Below the pieces are notes generated by a model. The model was not told where the DNA came from and did no database searches. It was given only the letters and a program-made list of their open reading frames with translations. A program made the translations under genes and the position numbers. From Candidatus Saccharibacteria bacterium UBA3304 (lineage in GTDB: Bacteria; Patescibacteriota; Saccharimonadia; Saccharimonadales; Saccharimonadaceae), in assembly GCA_002361425.1 (NCBI GenBank), contig DESW01000008.1, positions 1-27,046 on the forward strand: 27,046 nt of DNA. Reading direction: 5' to 3'. Positions 1-7,953 of this stretch are shown one piece after another. Numbering within the stretch: the stretch's first letter is position 1; every line of letters begins with the position of its first letter.

Positions 1-31
1 CGTGAGGGTTCAAGTCCCTCCTCGCCCACCA
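1..31 (+). tRNA. tRNA 3' end (partial, isotype unknown)
   Basis: This is the last 31 bases of a tRNA gene cut by the window start. The T-stem GAGGG (4-8), T-loop TTCAAGT (9-15) and CCCTC (16-20) are followed by the 3' acceptor strand CTCGCCC (21-27), discriminator A28 and an encoded CCA (29-31). The anticodon lies outside the window, so the isotype cannot be read. A hairpin terminator follows 13 bases later. Confidence 0.9.
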
Positions 32-44
32 AGCTTTGAATTAG

Positions 45-68
45 AATCGCCTATCTTGGCGATTTTTT
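45..68 (+). terminator. Rho-independent terminator of the tRNA
   Basis: AATCGCC (45-51) pairs with GGCGATT (58-64) around a TATCTT loop, and the T-run extends to 68. The arrangement CCA, 13 bases, AATC(C)GCC stem is repeated at 26,550-26,587, which matters for the att-site argument. Confidence 0.8.
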
Positions 69-84
69 GTTCCTCGCTCACTTA

Positions 85-1596
85 TTATTGCAAGGATTTG
101 CGCTTGAGAGTGTATTTGATTTTAGTTTCAGTCGTAGTGACAGGGTCAGAGTCGGATGGAGTGTCCTGATCCTTGTCGGTCTTAGTCTCTTCTTCGACGA
201 TGTCGAACCAGTAGAGCCAGCGGTTATTTTCGCTAATAGTGACTGGGAATGGATTATCAACATTAGAGATAACTTTGCGGCGGTTATCGCCGTCGAAGTC
301 GCGAACAATAATATTATTGTCGACATTCTGCCAGAGGAGATAGCTATCAATCCAGTTGATGTTCGTGAGTGGGGAAGCGAGCTCGACGTCGAAATAATCT
401 TTAGTTTCCATGTCGTAGCTAGTCATGCTGTTATTGCCGGAGAAGACGGCGACGCGCTGGTTGGCATTAACGGAGAGGAGCTGTGGCGTGTAGCTTAGCT
501 TGCGTTCGAGCTTGCTCTTGAGTTTGGCGGCTTCGTTCTTACCATAGGAAGGATATTTGCCGCCGAGAATAAAGATTTCTTTGTCGACGCTATAGGCAAG
601 CCAATCTTCGTTCCAATAGGAGCCCATAGCGAGCTTAATAGTAGTTTTGTCGGTGGTCTTGTCGAGTTTCTTGATGGCTGTATAGCCTTTTTCGCCATCC
701 TTATAAATATTGAGCTGACGGATATCGTCTTCGACGTTGACGAAAGCGACGACGTCTTTGTTGTGAGCGATTTTCTCGATATTAGAAGCAAAGGCGCTAG
801 AGATCGTGAGATTACCAGTGTCGATGAGGCGAAGATTGCCAGCTTCTAGTGCCCAGAGCTTGCTGGCGGAATCGTTTTCAATTAGGATGCTATCGAAATT
901 AAGATTGAAACGCTTGGTGAGATTGATGCTGGCGTCAGTATGTTCGAGATCGATGAGATGCCAACTGATCTTGTCGTTAACAGTCCACTTAGCGATGATG
1001 CGAGTATTACTATTATTCCAAGCAATAATAGATAGCGTGCCCTCGATAGCTTTGGCGGCGGAAGTGCTAAGACAGTCATTTAGATTGATTTTAGTAGTTT
1101 TTGGCTTATCGCCCTGAATGTCGACGAGTTGTAAAGTGTTGCTGTCTTTTTCTATTACAATGAGTTTCTTGCGATTAGTAGAGAAAGTTGCGAGGCGCAA
1201 ATCTTCGTAGGTGCGAACGCTGTCTTTTGTGGCTTTTTTAGGGAAGAGGCGAATCCATTCGACGCGAGTAAGGAGGCCTCCATCAATTCTGAGATTCTTT
1301 GTCCAGGTATCGTAGCCCGGTTTAGAGACGCTAATTTGATGAGTGCCACCGCTGAGCATTTTACTAAATTCAGTATGGCCGAACTGAGCTTCATCGTCGA
1401 TGGTGACGCTAGCATCAGAAGGATGTGATACTAGCTGAACGAGACCGGCCTGTTCGAGCTTGCCGTTTTCCGTGAAAGTGAAGCCCATCGCGATCATCAT
1501 TAATACGAAAACAATAACTACGACGGAAAAGCACATAAAAAGATTCGTAATGATAACACGAATATTGCGGATTTTCTTGGATTTTGCCCGGTCCAT
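85..1596 (-). CDS. PEGA-domain membrane protein with propeller-like ectodomain
   Basis: A 503-aa protein with a short basic cytoplasmic tail, one membrane segment (about residues 14-38) and a large extracytoplasmic part. Residues ~52-118 look like a PEGA domain (VSHPSDASVTIDD, then GGTHQISVSKPGYDTW), a beta-sandwich module common in surface proteins. Residues ~130-450 show repeated short beta-strand and D/N-rich turn blocks that resemble a WD40/TolB-like propeller. The tail is Lys/Asp/Thr-rich. The role is unknown; an envelope or surface function is inferred from topology. The ATG at 1596 has no SD. An extended -10 (TGT TATAAT, -10 hexamer at 1609-1614, minus strand) places the RNA start only about six bases before the ATG. 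The gene is divergent from the one at 1742. Confidence 0.85.
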   Translation of the reverse strand: MDRAKSKKIRNIRVIITNLFMCFSVVVIVFVLMMIAMGFTFTENGKLEQAGLVQLVSHPSDASVTIDDEAQFGHTEFSKMLSGGTHQISVSKPGYDTWTKNLRIDGGLLTRVEWIRLFPKKATKDSVRTYEDLRLATFSTNRKKLIVIEKDSNTLQLVDIQGDKPKTTKINLNDCLSTSAAKAIEGTLSIIAWNNSNTRIIAKWTVNDKISWHLIDLEHTDASINLTKRFNLNFDSILIENDSASKLWALEAGNLRLIDTGNLTISSAFASNIEKIAHNKDVVAFVNVEDDIRQLNIYKDGEKGYTAIKKLDKTTDKTTIKLAMGSYWNEDWLAYSVDKEIFILGGKYPSYGKNEAAKLKSKLERKLSYTPQLLSVNANQRVAVFSGNNSMTSYDMETKDYFDVELASPLTNINWIDSYLLWQNVDNNIIVRDFDGDNRRKVISNVDNPFPVTISENNRWLYWFDIVEEETKTDKDQDTPSDSDPVTTTETKIKYTLKRKSLQ

Positions 1597-1683
1597 AAAT
1601 TAGTAAATATTATAACACGGATACTGCTTATGTTTAACAAAAATGCACCGTGAAAAATATTGAACAAAATTTTTAAAATGCTA

Positions 1684-1712
1684 TTGATTTCCGTGCGCTT
1701 ATGTTTTAAGAT
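1684..1712 (+). promoter_or_regulatory. Promoter of the gene at 1742
   Basis: A -35 TTGATT (1684-1689), a 17-bp spacer and a -10 TAAGAT (1707-1712) are followed by a ~20-nt leader with a GAGG-type SD (GTGAGGTAG, 1731-1739) just before the ATG. This is a conventional leadered promoter, in contrast to the near-leaderless gene it diverges from. Confidence 0.6.
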
Positions 1713-1741
1713 AACGTTAGCAGTATTTAAGTGAGGTAGTA

Positions 1742-2809
1742 ATGGACGGAGTTAAAGTCAGAGTGAATAATGCATCTAGTGCCAAGAGCGCTAGCGCTGT
1801 AAATAAGCGCCGTCTTCAGAGCTCCGCAACACTTAACCGTAGGTTCGTAAAGAAACCTACTCCAGCACCTAGAATTAATGCGTCTGCCGGTGCTGCAGCA
1901 CGTGCATTGAAGGCACAAAATCAGAAACGTGTTCTTATCTCTAAGGGCCAAGCAGTACGCTTGAAGCCGGTTGCAAAGCAGACTGCACAGCAGGCTCAGC
2001 AGGAGCAAGTTGCTCAGCAGACCGAAAAAATTGTTCAGAAAGCTGCAAAGCAGTTGTCCGAGCAGGAGCAGATGCAGAATAGAATTGCGTCTCGCGCATC
2101 ATCGAATACTATTTCGTTGAAAGATCTAGCTTCTGTGAAGGCCGTCGAGGACGAGCCGATTGCGCCAGCTCAGGACACTAAGCTTGCAAAGATTGCAAAG
2201 GCTCGCATGGCGGCTCGCAAGGCATCTGCGCCACAGGCATTGTCCGCACAGGAGCTTAAGGAGCGCGCTATTCAGCAGGCACTTCGCAAGGTATCTACGA
2301 TGAACGCCGAGGAAGAAGCTGGCATGAAGAGTGCTAAGCAACACTTCTGGCAGAGGAAGAATTTCAAGATTGTTGCCGCAATGTCTGCAATCACGCTCGC
2401 AATCTTCGGTTATCTCGTAAGTGTTAATCTTCCTGATATCTCTGTTCGCGTTGCTGCTATGCATACTGGTATCGAGAAGGCTTATCCTAGCTACTTGCCA
2501 GCAAATTACCGCTTAGATGGTCTCGTAAAAGAGGAAAATGGTCGTATCACGATGTCCTTTAAGAATGATCGCGACCAGAAGTTTACTCTTATGGAAGAGA
2601 AGTCCTCTTGGGATTCTTCCGCAGTGCTTACGAACTATGTTTCGAAGAACTGGGGCGCTAGCTACTCTATTGCTAAGGGCCAGGGCTTAACGATTTATGT
2701 TTCCGGCTCGAACGCGGCTTGGGTAAATGGTGGCGTCTTCTATGTGATTTCCGACGACACAAATACGCTCACTTCGAGCGATTTGCACGATATCGCAGTT
2801 AGCTTGTAA
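1742..2809 (+). CDS. Basic single-pass membrane protein, DUF4367-like C-terminus
   Basis: A 355-aa protein. Residues 1-200 are Ala/Gln/Lys/Arg-rich and probably helical or disordered in the cytoplasm. One membrane segment spans about 209-229. Residues ~245-355 form an outside domain with a YPSYLPANYRL opening, a W-x-N-GG-x-FYVISDD strand and a final DLHDIAVSL helix. That pattern resembles DUF4367-type domains (LP-x-GY start, 'dl..iA.SL' end) found in Firmicutes and CPR membrane proteins. The family match is from memory of the pattern and is tentative. The function is unknown. The gene appears monocistronic: it has its own promoter and a strong terminator before pgi. Confidence 0.8.
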   Translation: MDGVKVRVNNASSAKSASAVNKRRLQSSATLNRRFVKKPTPAPRINASAGAAARALKAQNQKRVLISKGQAVRLKPVAKQTAQQAQQEQVAQQTEKIVQKAAKQLSEQEQMQNRIASRASSNTISLKDLASVKAVEDEPIAPAQDTKLAKIAKARMAARKASAPQALSAQELKERAIQQALRKVSTMNAEEEAGMKSAKQHFWQRKNFKIVAAMSAITLAIFGYLVSVNLPDISVRVAAMHTGIEKAYPSYLPANYRLDGLVKEENGRITMSFKNDRDQKFTLMEEKSSWDSSAVLTNYVSKNWGASYSIAKGQGLTIYVSGSNAAWVNGGVFYVISDDTNTLTSSDLHDIAVSL

Positions 2810-2823
2810 TTAAGATAATAATC

Positions 2824-2852
2824 AGCCCCTAGGAGTAGTTCTAGGGGCTTTT
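2824..2852 (+). terminator. Rho-independent terminator
   Basis: AGCCCCTAG (2824-2832) pairs with CTAGGGGCT (2841-2849) and is followed by T's. It separates the gene at 1742 from pgi. The pgi -10 lies only a few bases downstream. Confidence 0.85.
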
Positions 2853-2856
2853 CTTG

Positions 2857-2884
2857 TGGTAAAATATAGATAGAATTCGGAGGT
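2857..2884 (+). promoter_or_regulatory. pgi promoter (extended -10) and RBS
   Basis: TGG followed by TAAAAT (hexamer at 2860-2865) makes an extended -10 with no clear -35. A strong SD, GGAGGT (2879-2884), sits seven bases before the pgi ATG. Confidence 0.55.
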
Positions 2885-2890
2885 ATTTTT

Positions 2891-4150
2891 ATGATCGATT
2901 TTAAGTGCGATTTTCAGAAGTTTATATCCGCAGAGGAGCTCGATGAGCGCGTGGCGATGACGCGTCAGTTTGTTGCGCGTGCGCAGCAGGATGACTTTGG
3001 CGGTTGGGTAGACTTGCCAATTAACTATGATAAAGATGAGTTTGCGCGCATTAAGGCGGCGGCAGCTCAGATTAACTCCGACTCTGATTATCTTGTATGT
3101 ATCGGTATTGGCGGTAGTTATCTCGGTCATCGCGCCGTAATTGAGGCGCTCGGTGGTGAGCGTGGCCGTACAAAGATTCTTTATGCCGGTAACTCACTTA
3201 GCGCACGTGGCTTAGAGAAGGTCGTGAAACAGCTCGGTGACGCAGATTTCTCCGTAAACGTGATTTCTAAGTCTGGCACGACGACTGAGCCAGCAGTGGC
3301 ATTTCGTACTTTCAAGAAGCTTCTGGTCGAGAAGTACGGTGAAGAGGGCGCTGCTAAACGTATCTATGCGACGACTGACGCAAATAAGGGCGCGCTTCAT
3401 GACGAGGCGGTTGCAAAGGGCTATGCAGCCTTCGTAGTTCCAGATAATATTGGTGGTCGTTACTCGGTTTTGACTGGCGTCGGCTTGCTTGCGATTGCGG
3501 CAGCCGGTATCGATATCGATAGATTGATGGACGGCGCGGAAGAGGAGCGTGCGACGCTTATCTCCGATGGCGGCAAGGCGGCTGAATACGCAACGCTTCG
3601 TAATGTGATGCTTGAGAAGGGCTATGATATTGAGGTGTTGGCAAACTTTGAGCCAAACTTTATGTACTTCAATGAATGGTGGAAGCAGCTCTTTGGCGAG
3701 AGCGAAGGCAAGGAAAATAAGGGTATTTTCCCAGCTAGCGTAATCTATTCAACCGATCTTCACTCGATGGGTCAGTATATGCAGGAAGGCCGCAGGGCAT
3801 TGTTTGAGACCTTTGTTGAGGTGGCTGGTGATTATGCTGGCGTAGCTGTGCCGACGGCGGCGGAGAATCTTGATGGTCTGCAGTATTTGGAAGGCCGCGA
3901 GGTTGATAATATCTGCAAGGTTGCAACGCAGGCAACGCGCGAGGCGCATGCTGCGGGCGGTGTGCCAGTAATGCAGATTATCATTCCTGACGTCGATGAA
4001 CGTTCGCTCGGTGCATTGATTTACTTCTTTGAGATGGCTTGCGCACTCAGCGCATTCACGCTCGGCGTAAATCCATTTAATCAGCCAGGCGTTGAGGCGT
4101 ATAAAACACGCATGTTTGAGCTGTTAGGTAAACCTGGTTATAATAGATAA
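2891..4150 (+). CDS. pgi: Glucose-6-phosphate isomerase
   Basis: This enzyme interconverts glucose-6-phosphate and fructose-6-phosphate in the cytoplasm. The 419-aa protein carries the family hallmarks in order: IGIGGSYLGHRAV near residues 71-83, the sugar-phosphate loop SKSGTTTE (127-134), the signature GGRYSVLTGVGLL (188-200), SMGQYMQEGRR with the catalytic Glu around residue 300, and the C-terminal NQPGVEAYK ending in catalytic Lys405. The length is at the short, Bacillus/Thermus-like end of the family and the protein looks complete. It heads an apparent operon with a COG2426 membrane protein and two DsbA-like proteins, which have no evident metabolic link to it. Its last codons (TAT AAT) double as a possible -10 for the next gene. 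Confidence 0.97.
   Translation: MIDFKCDFQKFISAEELDERVAMTRQFVARAQQDDFGGWVDLPINYDKDEFARIKAAAAQINSDSDYLVCIGIGGSYLGHRAVIEALGGERGRTKILYAGNSLSARGLEKVVKQLGDADFSVNVISKSGTTTEPAVAFRTFKKLLVEKYGEEGAAKRIYATTDANKGALHDEAVAKGYAAFVVPDNIGGRYSVLTGVGLLAIAAAGIDIDRLMDGAEEERATLISDGGKAAEYATLRNVMLEKGYDIEVLANFEPNFMYFNEWWKQLFGESEGKENKGIFPASVIYSTDLHSMGQYMQEGRRALFETFVEVAGDYAGVAVPTAAENLDGLQYLEGREVDNICKVATQATREAHAAGGVPVMQIIIPDVDERSLGALIYFFEMACALSAFTLGVNPFNQPGVEAYKTRMFELLGKPGYNR
4139..4144 (+). promoter_or_regulatory. Putative -10 of a leaderless internal promoter
   Basis: TATAAT lies seven bases before the ATG at 4152 and forms the Tyr-Asn codons at the end of pgi. No SD precedes the ATG, so a second, leaderless transcript is possible here. 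Confidence 0.4.
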
Positions 4151-4151
4151 A

Positions 4152-4619
4152 ATGTTTTGGAATTTTGTAAAAATCTTTCTGATTTCGATGGTGCCGCTGG
4201 TCGAGCTTCGTGGCGCGATCCCGGTTTCTCAGGTGATGGGTTTACCGATGTTGCCAGCCTATATTACTTGTATTGTTGGTAATATGCTGCCGGTGCCGTT
4301 TATCTATCTGTTTGCAGCGAAGTTTCTTGAGTGGGGCAAAGATAAGAAAGTTATCGGAAAGTTTTGCTCGTGGTGCCTAAAGAAAGGGCATAAGGCCGGT
4401 AAAAAGCTATCTGAAAAAGCCGGCGAAAAGGGTGCATTCGTGGCGCTATTGCTCTTTGTCGGTATTCCGCTACCTGGTACGGGCGCTTGGACGGGTACCT
4501 TGGCGGCAAGCTTCCTTGGTTTTGGTTTAAAGAAATCTGCGATTGCGGTAATGTGTGGTGTGCTGCTTGCAGGCGTAATTATGATGGCGGCTAGTGCCTT
4601 AGGAGTTGCATTACTATGA
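4152..4619 (+). CDS. COG2426 small multidrug-export family membrane protein
   Basis: A 155-aa hydrophobic protein with about four membrane segments. The pattern PLVELRGAIPVS near residue 15, the GNMLPVPFIY helix, a basic middle loop rich in Lys/Gly, and IPLPGTGAWTGTLAA near residues 110-125 match the Sm_multidrug_ex family (PF06695, COG2426). The family name comes from a weak historical link to drug export; the actual substrate and function are unknown. The start is one base after the pgi stop, with no SD and a TATAAT seven bases upstream. Its stop overlaps the next start in an ATGA (4616-4619), so it is translationally coupled to the DsbA-like gene. It may act in the envelope together with that pair, which is an inference from position. 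Confidence 0.85.
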   Translation: MFWNFVKIFLISMVPLVELRGAIPVSQVMGLPMLPAYITCIVGNMLPVPFIYLFAAKFLEWGKDKKVIGKFCSWCLKKGHKAGKKLSEKAGEKGAFVALLLFVGIPLPGTGAWTGTLAASFLGFGLKKSAIAVMCGVLLAGVIMMAASALGVALL

Positions 4620-5446
4620 CGGAAAAGAAGACTACAGTAGCTAAGAAAACTGCGGCGAAGAAAACCGCAAAGAAAACGACTTTTAAAAACTCGGTAAAAG
4701 GTAAAGAAAAAGCTGAGTTCAAGGCTTCGCGCAGTTATGTAACCTTTTCGATTATTACGATGGCGGCCGAGGCTTTAATTATCGTTGTGCTCGGTATCGC
4801 TTTGACGACGATTAGTAATGGGCCGAAGTATGTTGTCGATAAAGATGGCAATGTTACGAAGGTGCGCCAAGATAAGCCAGCTAAGCACGGTGACATAAAG
4901 AGTAATGATCATGTTGAAGGCAATGAGTCGAACGGTGTTGCGTTTATCTGGTATGTCGACATGCAGTGTCCAGCATGTGCTAGTATGGCGCCAATTGTTC
5001 AGGCGCTCTATGAAGAGTATGGCGACAGGGTTGCATTCGTAACGCGCAATCTGTTGATTTCTAGCCATCAATACGCACGTCCGGCGGCTTATGCTGTAGA
5101 GGCGGCGGGAGAGCAGGGGTACTACTGGGATATGTTAATGGAAACTTTCTCTAAGCGTAATGAGTGGGCATATGTCAGCAATGAAGATTTGCTAAAAGAA
5201 CGTTTAGCGGAGGTCTTTATGTCTGCTACCGAGGGAAAGGGTGATAAAGAGAAATTCTTGGCAGACATGACGAGCGGAAAATATGCGTCTAAGATTGAAG
5301 CCGACGAAAGATTGGTTCGCGATGATGGTCTGAATGGCACGCCAACGATTTTCATTAATGGCACAAATATTGACTTTACTGGAGGCAACGAGTCGCCAAT
5401 TGATATGTTTGCAGAAGAAATAGAAAAAGCATTAGGAAAGGAGTAA
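4616..5446 (+). CDS. Membrane-anchored DsbA-family protein, CPAC motif
   Basis: A 276-aa thioredoxin-fold oxidoreductase. Residues 1-40 are an unusual Lys/Ala/Thr-rich tail (KKTAAKKTAKKTT), residues ~41-66 span the membrane, and the DsbA-like domain (thioredoxin_4 type) lies outside. The active site is CPAC (118-121) in the context YVDMQCPACASM. The cis-proline region is GTPTIFINGT near residue 245. It probably forms or exchanges disulfides in secreted or surface proteins, as membrane-anchored BdbD/DsbA-like proteins do. The start overlaps the previous stop by four bases (ATGA), with GGAG at 4600-4603 as SD. A paralogue follows directly. No DsbB/VKOR partner is visible in the window. Confidence 0.9.
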   Translation: MTEKKTTVAKKTAAKKTAKKTTFKNSVKGKEKAEFKASRSYVTFSIITMAAEALIIVVLGIALTTISNGPKYVVDKDGNVTKVRQDKPAKHGDIKSNDHVEGNESNGVAFIWYVDMQCPACASMAPIVQALYEEYGDRVAFVTRNLLISSHQYARPAAYAVEAAGEQGYYWDMLMETFSKRNEWAYVSNEDLLKERLAEVFMSATEGKGDKEKFLADMTSGKYASKIEADERLVRDDGLNGTPTIFINGTNIDFTGGNESPIDMFAEEIEKALGKE

Positions 5447-5448
5447 AA

Positions 5449-6174
5449 ATGCAAGAAAAGAAATCTTCGTCGGTGGGAATTGTTATCGCAATTCTTGTAA
5501 CTAGCCTTTTGATTGCTGGCGGGGTAGTAGCAGCGGCGTTAATTATTTCGGCAAACAATAATTCTGGCTCCGAACCGACAAAAACTAGCAAAGTAGATGA
5601 GCCTAAGAAATCCGAGAAAGATAATCCTGGCATTTTGTCGACCGATCATGTGCGCGGCAAACGTGATTCGAAGGTCTTAGTGATTGAGTATGCTGATCCG
5701 CAGTGCCCAGGTTGTGCTACGATGATGCCAAAGATGGACGCCCTTTACGAAGACTACAAAGATGAGGTTGCCTTTGTCTATAGACATTATCCAATCTCTG
5801 GCCATATCAATGCTGAGTCTGCAGCAATCGCAATCGAGGCGGCCGGCAAACAGGGTTATTTCTGGGAGATGCTCAGCGCAATGTTTGAGAATCGCTCGGA
5901 TTGGGTTTACGAAAGCGGCGATGATCTAACTGATGCTTATGTTGACATCTTTAAGGATGTCGCTGGTAAGAAAGGCGACATCTCGAAGTTTAAGAAAGAT
6001 TTGGACGACGACAAGTTGAAAGATAAGGTTAAGTCCGACAAGAACTTGGGCATCGATGACGAGATTTCTGCTACGCCGACGGTTTTTGTGAACGGTAAAC
6101 AAGTAGATTTCTATATCTCTAGCGACCCAAAGAAGACTATTGAAGAAGCGATTAAGGAGGCTTTGGAAGACTAA
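5449..6174 (+). CDS. Membrane-anchored DsbA-family protein, CPGC motif
   Basis: A 241-aa paralogue of the preceding gene, with a membrane anchor at about residues 9-33, a polar Ser/Lys/Asp-rich linker to ~60 and a DsbA-like domain. The active site is CPGC (86-89) in YADPQCPGCATM, and the cis-Pro region SATPTVFVNG is near the end. The different dipeptides (PA versus PG) between the two copies could tune redox potential and give an oxidase/isomerase-like division of labour; this is inference. The SD GGAG lies seven bases before the ATG, and the gene starts two bases after the previous stop. A symmetric terminator ends the operon and also serves eno, which converges on it. Confidence 0.9.
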   Translation: MQEKKSSSVGIVIAILVTSLLIAGGVVAAALIISANNNSGSEPTKTSKVDEPKKSEKDNPGILSTDHVRGKRDSKVLVIEYADPQCPGCATMMPKMDALYEDYKDEVAFVYRHYPISGHINAESAAIAIEAAGKQGYFWEMLSAMFENRSDWVYESGDDLTDAYVDIFKDVAGKKGDISKFKKDLDDDKLKDKVKSDKNLGIDDEISATPTVFVNGKQVDFYISSDPKKTIEEAIKEALED

Positions 6175-6176
6175 TA

Positions 6177-6202
6177 AAAAATCTCCCTTGCGGGAGATTT
6201 TT
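6177..6202. terminator. Bidirectional terminator between dsbA-like gene and eno
   Basis: The 11-bp stem 6177-6187/6192-6202, with core ATCTCCC and GGGAGAT, surrounds a TTGC loop. It has A's on one side and T's on the other, so it works for both converging genes. Confidence 0.85.
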
Positions 6203-6217
6203 GATGTGTTTGTTCTA

Positions 6218-7513
6218 TTAGCGCTTGAATGGATTTTCGAGAGCAAGCGTGGAGTTTGCTTCGGAAATACGGATAAGCTCGTTGTATTTAGCGATGCGCT
6301 CAGAGCGGCTGAGGGAACCGGTCTTGATCTGGCCAGTGCCAAGACCGACAGCGAGGTGAGCGATGGTGACATCTTCGGTTTCGCCGGAGCGGTGAGACAT
6401 GACGCAGTTGTAGCCATTTTTCTTTGCAAGGAGAACTGCATCGATGGTTTCAGTGAGGGAACCGATCTGGTTTGGCTTAATAAGAATAGCGTTGCCGGCA
6501 CCCATGTCGATACCTTTCTTGAGAAGCTTGGAGTTGGTCACGAAGAGGTCGTCGCCAACGAGCTGAAGCTTGTCGCCGAAGCGATCGGTAAGCATCTTCC
6601 AGCCATCCCAGTCGTTTTCGCCGAGACCATCTTCGATAGAAACAACAGGGTAGTTGTCGAGAATCCACTGATACCAGTTAGCGAGATCTTCGCTGGACTT
6701 CCAGTCGCCAGTAGTCTTGAGTTCATAATGGTCACCTTCAGCGAATTCGGAGCTCGCAACATCCATGGCGATGCAAATATCGTCACCTACGCGGTAGCCG
6801 GCAGCCTCGATAGCGAGCTTGATGAGTTCGAGCGGTTCGTTGTTGCCATCTTTGACACGTGGAGCATAGCCACCTTCGTCACCAACGGTAGTAACGTAAT
6901 CGCGGTCTTTGAGCACCTTTGCGAGAGAATGGAAGACCTCTGCGCCCATACGGACAGCGTCGGCGATGCTGGTTGCACTAACTGGGATAATCATATATTC
7001 CTGAAAATCGGTAGACCAGCCAGCGTGCGCGCCACCGTTCATGACGTTCATCATTGGCATTGGGAGGCACATCTGATCGGTAGTGCCAGCGATTTCTGCG
7101 ACATATTCATAGAAGCGCATGCCCTTAGCATGTGCAACTGCCTTTGCAGCTGCGAGGGAAACAGCGAGGATAGCGTTTGCGCCGAGATTAGACTTATTCT
7201 CGGTGCCGTCGAGATCAAGCATGAGCTGATCGATTGCGCGCTGATCTGCTGCGTCGTTACCGATAAGAACGTCAGCAATCTTATTGTTAACGTTCCAGAC
7301 TGCCTTGAGGACGCCTTTGCCGCCGAAGCGTTCTTTGTCGCCATCGCGGAGCTCAAGAGCCTCGCCTGCGCCGGTGGAAGCGCCAGATGGAACGGCTGCG
7401 CGGCCAGCGTGGCCACTCTCAAGGATAACGTCGGCCTCCACGGTAGGATTGCCACGAGAGTCGAGAATCTGACGAGCGTGAATATATTTAATATTTGTGT
7501 TTTTTGATTGCAT
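6218..7513 (-). CDS. eno: Enolase
   Basis: This enzyme converts 2-phosphoglycerate to phosphoenolpyruvate in glycolysis. The 431-aa protein contains ARQILDSRGNPTVE (13-26), the acid/base region GDEGGYAP with Glu213 (211-218), the magnesium ligands Asp251, Glu294 and Asp321, the catalytic Lys346 in LIKPNQIGS, and the SHRSGETED loop (373-381) with Lys397 nearby. The length and all key residues are normal. The SD GGAGAAAGG lies before the ATG. An extended -10 (TGC TATAAT, minus strand, 7559-7567) is the likely promoter and faces the divergent gene at 7628. A 455-codon open frame on the opposite strand is a by-product of its codon usage. Confidence 0.98.
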   Translation of the reverse strand: MQSKNTNIKYIHARQILDSRGNPTVEADVILESGHAGRAAVPSGASTGAGEALELRDGDKERFGGKGVLKAVWNVNNKIADVLIGNDAADQRAIDQLMLDLDGTENKSNLGANAILAVSLAAAKAVAHAKGMRFYEYVAEIAGTTDQMCLPMPMMNVMNGGAHAGWSTDFQEYMIIPVSATSIADAVRMGAEVFHSLAKVLKDRDYVTTVGDEGGYAPRVKDGNNEPLELIKLAIEAAGYRVGDDICIAMDVASSEFAEGDHYELKTTGDWKSSEDLANWYQWILDNYPVVSIEDGLGENDWDGWKMLTDRFGDKLQLVGDDLFVTNSKLLKKGIDMGAGNAILIKPNQIGSLTETIDAVLLAKKNGYNCVMSHRSGETEDVTIAHLAVGLGTGQIKTGSLSRSERIAKYNELIRISEANSTLALENPFKR

Positions 7514-7558
7514 AATTGATGCCTTTCTCCCTTAATAAAACAAAAGCGTATTGATGAA

Positions 7559-7567
7559 ATTATAGCA
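7559..7567 (-). promoter_or_regulatory. eno promoter, extended -10
   Basis: Read on the minus strand this is TGC TATAAT, a perfect -10 with the TGn extension and no clear -35. It gives a leader of about 40 nt that includes the SD. Confidence 0.6.
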
Positions 7568-7582
7568 TATGCGGAATGTTTA

Positions 7583-7615
7583 TGGTACTATTAAGCTAAA
7601 GCATATTTAAGGAGG
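7583..7615 (+). promoter_or_regulatory. Promoter and RBS of gene 7628
   Basis: TGG TACTAT (7583-7591) is an extended -10 on the plus strand. GGAGG (7611-7615) is the SD, 12 bases before the ATG at 7628. The region is shared with the divergent eno promoter. Confidence 0.45.
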
Positions 7616-7627
7616 GCAATTTTAGTC

Positions 7628-7951
7628 ATGGCTACCAAAAAGCCTGCAGTTAAGAAGACTACTACCGCTAAGAAGTCTACGACTGCGTCCAAGAGCTCTG
7701 CACGTCGTATTTCGGCAAAGGCGCTCTACACTGAAAAACACCCAGAGCGTCATCAGGCGACTGGCAAATATAAATTCTTCTACATCTTGTTTGCATGTAC
7801 GACACTATTCTTTGCTGCTTTGTCGGTAGAGCTTTTTGTCTTTGCTAGTGAGGTAGAGAACAAGTATGAAGAAGTTGATGCATGCGTTCGCGCACACACC
7901 AAATGTAACGTTCGCATCGATGATAACGAACTCAAAGTTGAAGGGGAATAA
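7628..7951 (+). CDS. Small membrane protein with Lys/Ala/Thr-rich tail
   Basis: A 107-aa protein that I do not recognise. Residues 1-45 are Lys/Thr/Ser/Ala-rich, similar in style to the tail of the DsbA-like protein at 4616. Residues ~46-72 form one hydrophobic segment (KFFYILFACTTLFFAAL), followed by a short outside tail with two Cys (DACVRAHTKCNV) that could form a disulfide. It is two bases upstream of, and probably cotranscribed with, the larger membrane protein at 7954, so a joint envelope role is plausible but unproven. Confidence 0.7.
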   Translation: MATKKPAVKKTTTAKKSTTASKSSARRISAKALYTEKHPERHQATGKYKFFYILFACTTLFFAALSVELFVFASEVENKYEEVDACVRAHTKCNVRIDDNELKVEGE

Positions 7952-7953
7952 TA

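Noticed and set aside
6140..7507. A 455-codon open frame antisense to enolase
   Set aside because: Enolase on the other strand has all catalytic residues. The frame on this strand is a product of its codon bias and shows no domain.
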